A stretch of DNA of 17,586 nt from CAZGYE01 sp964530165. GTDB taxonomy: Bacteria; Planctomycetota; Planctomycetia; Planctomycetales; Planctomycetaceae. The notes below the pieces were generated by a model. It was not told where the DNA came from and searched no databases. It saw only the letters and a program-made list of their open reading frames with translations. Shown here piece after piece: positions 16,601-17,586 of this stretch (position 1 is the first letter of the stretch; each line of letters starts with the position of its first letter). The position numbers and the translations under genes were made by a program. Location of the stretch: assembly GCA_964530165.1 (NCBI GenBank), contig CAZGYE010000089.1, positions 1 through 17,586 of the forward strand. Reading direction: 5' to 3'.

Positions 16601-17586
16601 ACGATCCGCCTTGCCGTCGCCGTTGGTGTCTTCGGCGTAGAAAATGTCCGGCGCAGCGCAGACCAGCGCCCCGTCACGCCAGGCCATGATGCCGGTCGGA
16701 AACGGAATGTCCGTGAGGAACAAACTGGCCCGGTCGTATTTCCCGTCGCCGTCGCTGTCGGTTAGAAACTTCACGCGTCCGCCGGGCTTGTAATCCCCTG
16801 CCAGACCTTCCGGATAGTCGTGCATTTCCACGACCCACAGCGTGCCGTCCGGCCCGAAATCAATGGCAACCGGATCGATGACCAACGGTTCGGCGGCGAC
16901 CAGTTCCACCTTCAGTCCCGCCGGGACCCGAATCGCCGACAGCGACGCTTCAGCCGATCTCGGCGGCGGAAATTCTGCTTTGTCAACTCCCGGAACACCT
17001 TTGTCAGCTCCCCGAGCATCGGGTTTCGCATGGAACGCATTCGGCACCAGCTTCTTGACCGTCTCGACGACACGGTCCTCAACTTCGGGCGCGAAGCGGG
17101 TGGGACGATCGTAGTAGATCATCGACGAGACCGCCTCGTAGCCTCCCTCTGACAGGACGCGCTTCGATGCGATGTAACACGGAACGTCGTTCGAGTAAGC
17201 GTTCACCCACAACCGTGCACCGTCGAGCTCCGTCTTCAGCCGTAACGAGTAGTCCACGACCACTTCACCGGCCAGAAAGACCATCGCCAGCGAATCGCCG
17301 AAATGCCAGACCCCGACCGGATACTCAAGCTCTTCGGCAAGCTTTTTGCCTTGGTCGAGCCGCCCGAGCTGAACTTTGGCGTGGTAAGCGGTCGCCCGAT
17401 GTTTGCTCGCGGCGCGCAGGGTCCACTCCTCACGGGTCGGCAGCGTGTCGAACGGCAGTGAAATTCGCTCCAGACGAGTCGTCAATTTGCCTTCGACCGG
17501 CTTGAGCTTCTCTTTGAGCAGGCGATTGACCTCCCGGGCGATCTCCTCGCCCTGCTGCCGGGCGTAGGTTAGTTTGCGTCGCAGTC
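13679..17586 (-). CDS. Partial giant fusion: ceramidase-like, PVC-type dehydrogenase, HEAT, haem c, beta-sandwich
   Basis: At least 1301 aa are visible; the frame is open to the window edge, so the N-terminus and start lie outside. A TTG at 17485 is internal. From the N-side: (a) about 185 residues resembling the C-terminal part of neutral/alkaline ceramidases (PVGVWHFGDSLAMVFLAGEV, VNAYSNDVPCYIASKRVL, EGGYEA); (b) a 'PVC-type' membrane-bound dehydrogenase-like propeller (GLKVELVAAEPLVIDPVAID, FGPDGTLWVVEMHDYPEG, FLTDSDGDGKYD); (c) HEAT-like repeats from about 15760 to 14600; (d) a TIGR02603-type haem domain with CSVCH encoded at 14474-14488, then HLLNGKGHAVGPDL; (e) a C-terminal beta-sandwich-like domain (about 14090-13682). 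It is probably exported and redox active. The ceramidase catalytic N-terminal part is not visible here, so activity cannot be judged. It is the only gene on its strand in this part apart from the YHS-like gene 273 bp downstream. Confidence 0.85.
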   Translation of the reverse strand, partial: LRRKLTYARQQGEEIAREVNRLLKEKLKPVEGKLTTRLERISLPFDTLPTREEWTLRAASKHRATAYHAKVQLGRLDQGKKLAEELEYPVGVWHFGDSLAMVFLAGEVVVDYSLRLKTELDGARLWVNAYSNDVPCYIASKRVLSEGGYEAVSSMIYYDRPTRFAPEVEDRVVETVKKLVPNAFHAKPDARGADKGVPGVDKAEFPPPRSAEASLSAIRVPAGLKVELVAAEPLVIDPVAIDFGPDGTLWVVEMHDYPEGLAGDYKPGGRVKFLTDSDGDGKYDRASLFLTDIPFPTGIMAWRDGALVCAAPDIFYAEDTNGDGKADRRQVLLTGFDTSNYQARVNSLSYALDNWIYGANGLLGGTITSPLDPTLKVNLGARDFRIHPEDWKFDLVAGRTQYGRVRDDWGNWFGNTNSVLLSHYPMPDRYVRRNPHIPGPSSRVFVPEGGAEASRLYPISRTLKRFNSPQSANRVTSACSPLIYRDELLGPEYYGNAFVCEPVHNVVCRRILESRGVTFTGKRAPSEQRSEFLASRDNWFRPVDLKTGPDGALWVVDMYRFVIEHPRWITSDRLAQLDVRAGDDRGRIYRVLPRDKPPRTVARLDNLDTAGLVAALDHPNGWQRDMAQRLLVRRQDKDAIPLLEKLAAESKRPTTRMQALCTLEGLKALEPDVLKAALHDPHAGVRRHAVRLCEPLLAGAPEWGAEIITLIDDADAQVRFQLACTLGEWDDPQSGKALGQLALSNRGDATITAAVVSSLTKDNLGPAAAVVLGSESTRQLPTDLCEKLATLAGAFGNHDVLVQVFDRAVAPVKGTYAAGQIAVVAAILDSLQRQRISLKKLAETLGSRGVETRKRLDTLFQFARKTSVDPKAAVAVRLAALNLLGRDPDRLAEDIAVLGDLLVPQSPLTVQTAAVASLGKVNDKHVAALLLDGWRGLGPAIRSKVLDVLMSRDEWTGMLLDRVEEKEIPPSEFDAARRVRLAGHRNKSIASRAAKLLAVSVNSDRLKVVKEYESALRVAGDRERGRKVFDAKCSVCHLLNGKGHAVGPDLVALTDKSPQALLIATLDPNQAVLPKFMTYTALTVRGITHSGILAAETGSSITLKEQEGKETVILRDDLEELVSNGKSLMPEGFEKDLSRQDLADVMAYIAATGPELRKFPGNEPALVKASADGTLRLLATTCEIYGQSLIFESPHRNLGHWHSTEDRAVWTVDVSRTGTYVVAIQYACQNDSAGNTLLLEAADDRLTAKVGGTGATWETYFYVGKGRIRLKAGRQAITLRAAAPLRGALADVREVKLVLTE

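Noticed and set aside
17233..17485. Start of the giant fusion at TTG 17485
   Set aside because: The frame continues open with ceramidase-like sequence to the window edge, so the TTG is internal.
1..17586. tRNA, rRNA, CRISPR array, insertion sequence or riboswitch
   Set aside because: I found no cloverleaf, array periodicity, transposase reading frame with terminal repeats, or recognisable aptamer by reading the window.

Overview
The window looks like a chromosomal segment of a planctomycete (Planctomycetota, most like Pirellulales or relatives). This rests on gene content: two secreted di-haem proteins related to the hydrazine synthase alpha subunit, a very large 'PVC-type' dehydrogenase/HEAT/haem-c protein, a zinc-ribbon polytopic membrane protein, and small secreted Cys-rich and YHS/TRASH-like proteins. 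GC content is high, and Shine-Dalgarno sites are clear in front of some genes and missing in front of others. I ran no database search; family names come from recognising motifs.

Layout. (1) 207-1709 (+): membrane protein with two N-terminal zinc ribbons. (2) 1738-2288: a compact minus-strand unit with TTGACA promoter, AGGAGG site, a 123-aa secreted Cys-rich heptad-repeat protein, and an intrinsic terminator. (3) 2357-3265 (+): folP, dihydropteroate synthase. (4) 3266-3645: non-coding, with a long imperfect palindrome near its right end. (5) 3646-12522 (+): a four-gene, probably co-transcribed block: two HZS-alpha-like di-haem proteins (the second fused to an N-terminal beta-sandwich-like domain and a C-terminal SUMF1/FGE-like domain), a secreted probable alpha-helical toroid protein, and a URO-D superfamily enzyme whose ATG overlaps the previous stop (ATGA). 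(6) 12523-12931: non-coding, with a direct repeat, palindromes, a small orphan reading frame and the terminator of the next gene. (7) 12932-13405 (-): secreted protein with two Cys-rich YHS/TRASH-like metal-binding units. (8) 13679 to the right edge (-): a giant exported fusion joining the C-terminal part of a neutral-ceramidase-like protein, a PVC-type membrane-bound dehydrogenase-like domain, HEAT-like repeats, a CxxCH haem domain and a beta-sandwich-like C-terminus; its 5' end lies outside the window.

How the genes may work together. The 3646-12522 block is the best candidate for an undescribed system: two paralogous exported redox proteins that keep a beta-propeller and two CxxCH motifs each, with an exported toroid protein that might act on a carbohydrate or polymer and a cytoplasmic URO-D-like enzyme that might handle a methyl or carboxyl group. 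No hydrazine synthase beta/gamma-like gene is present, so anammox chemistry is not implied. The giant haem protein on the other strand is another exported electron-transfer candidate. Substrate and pathway cannot be read from sequence alone.
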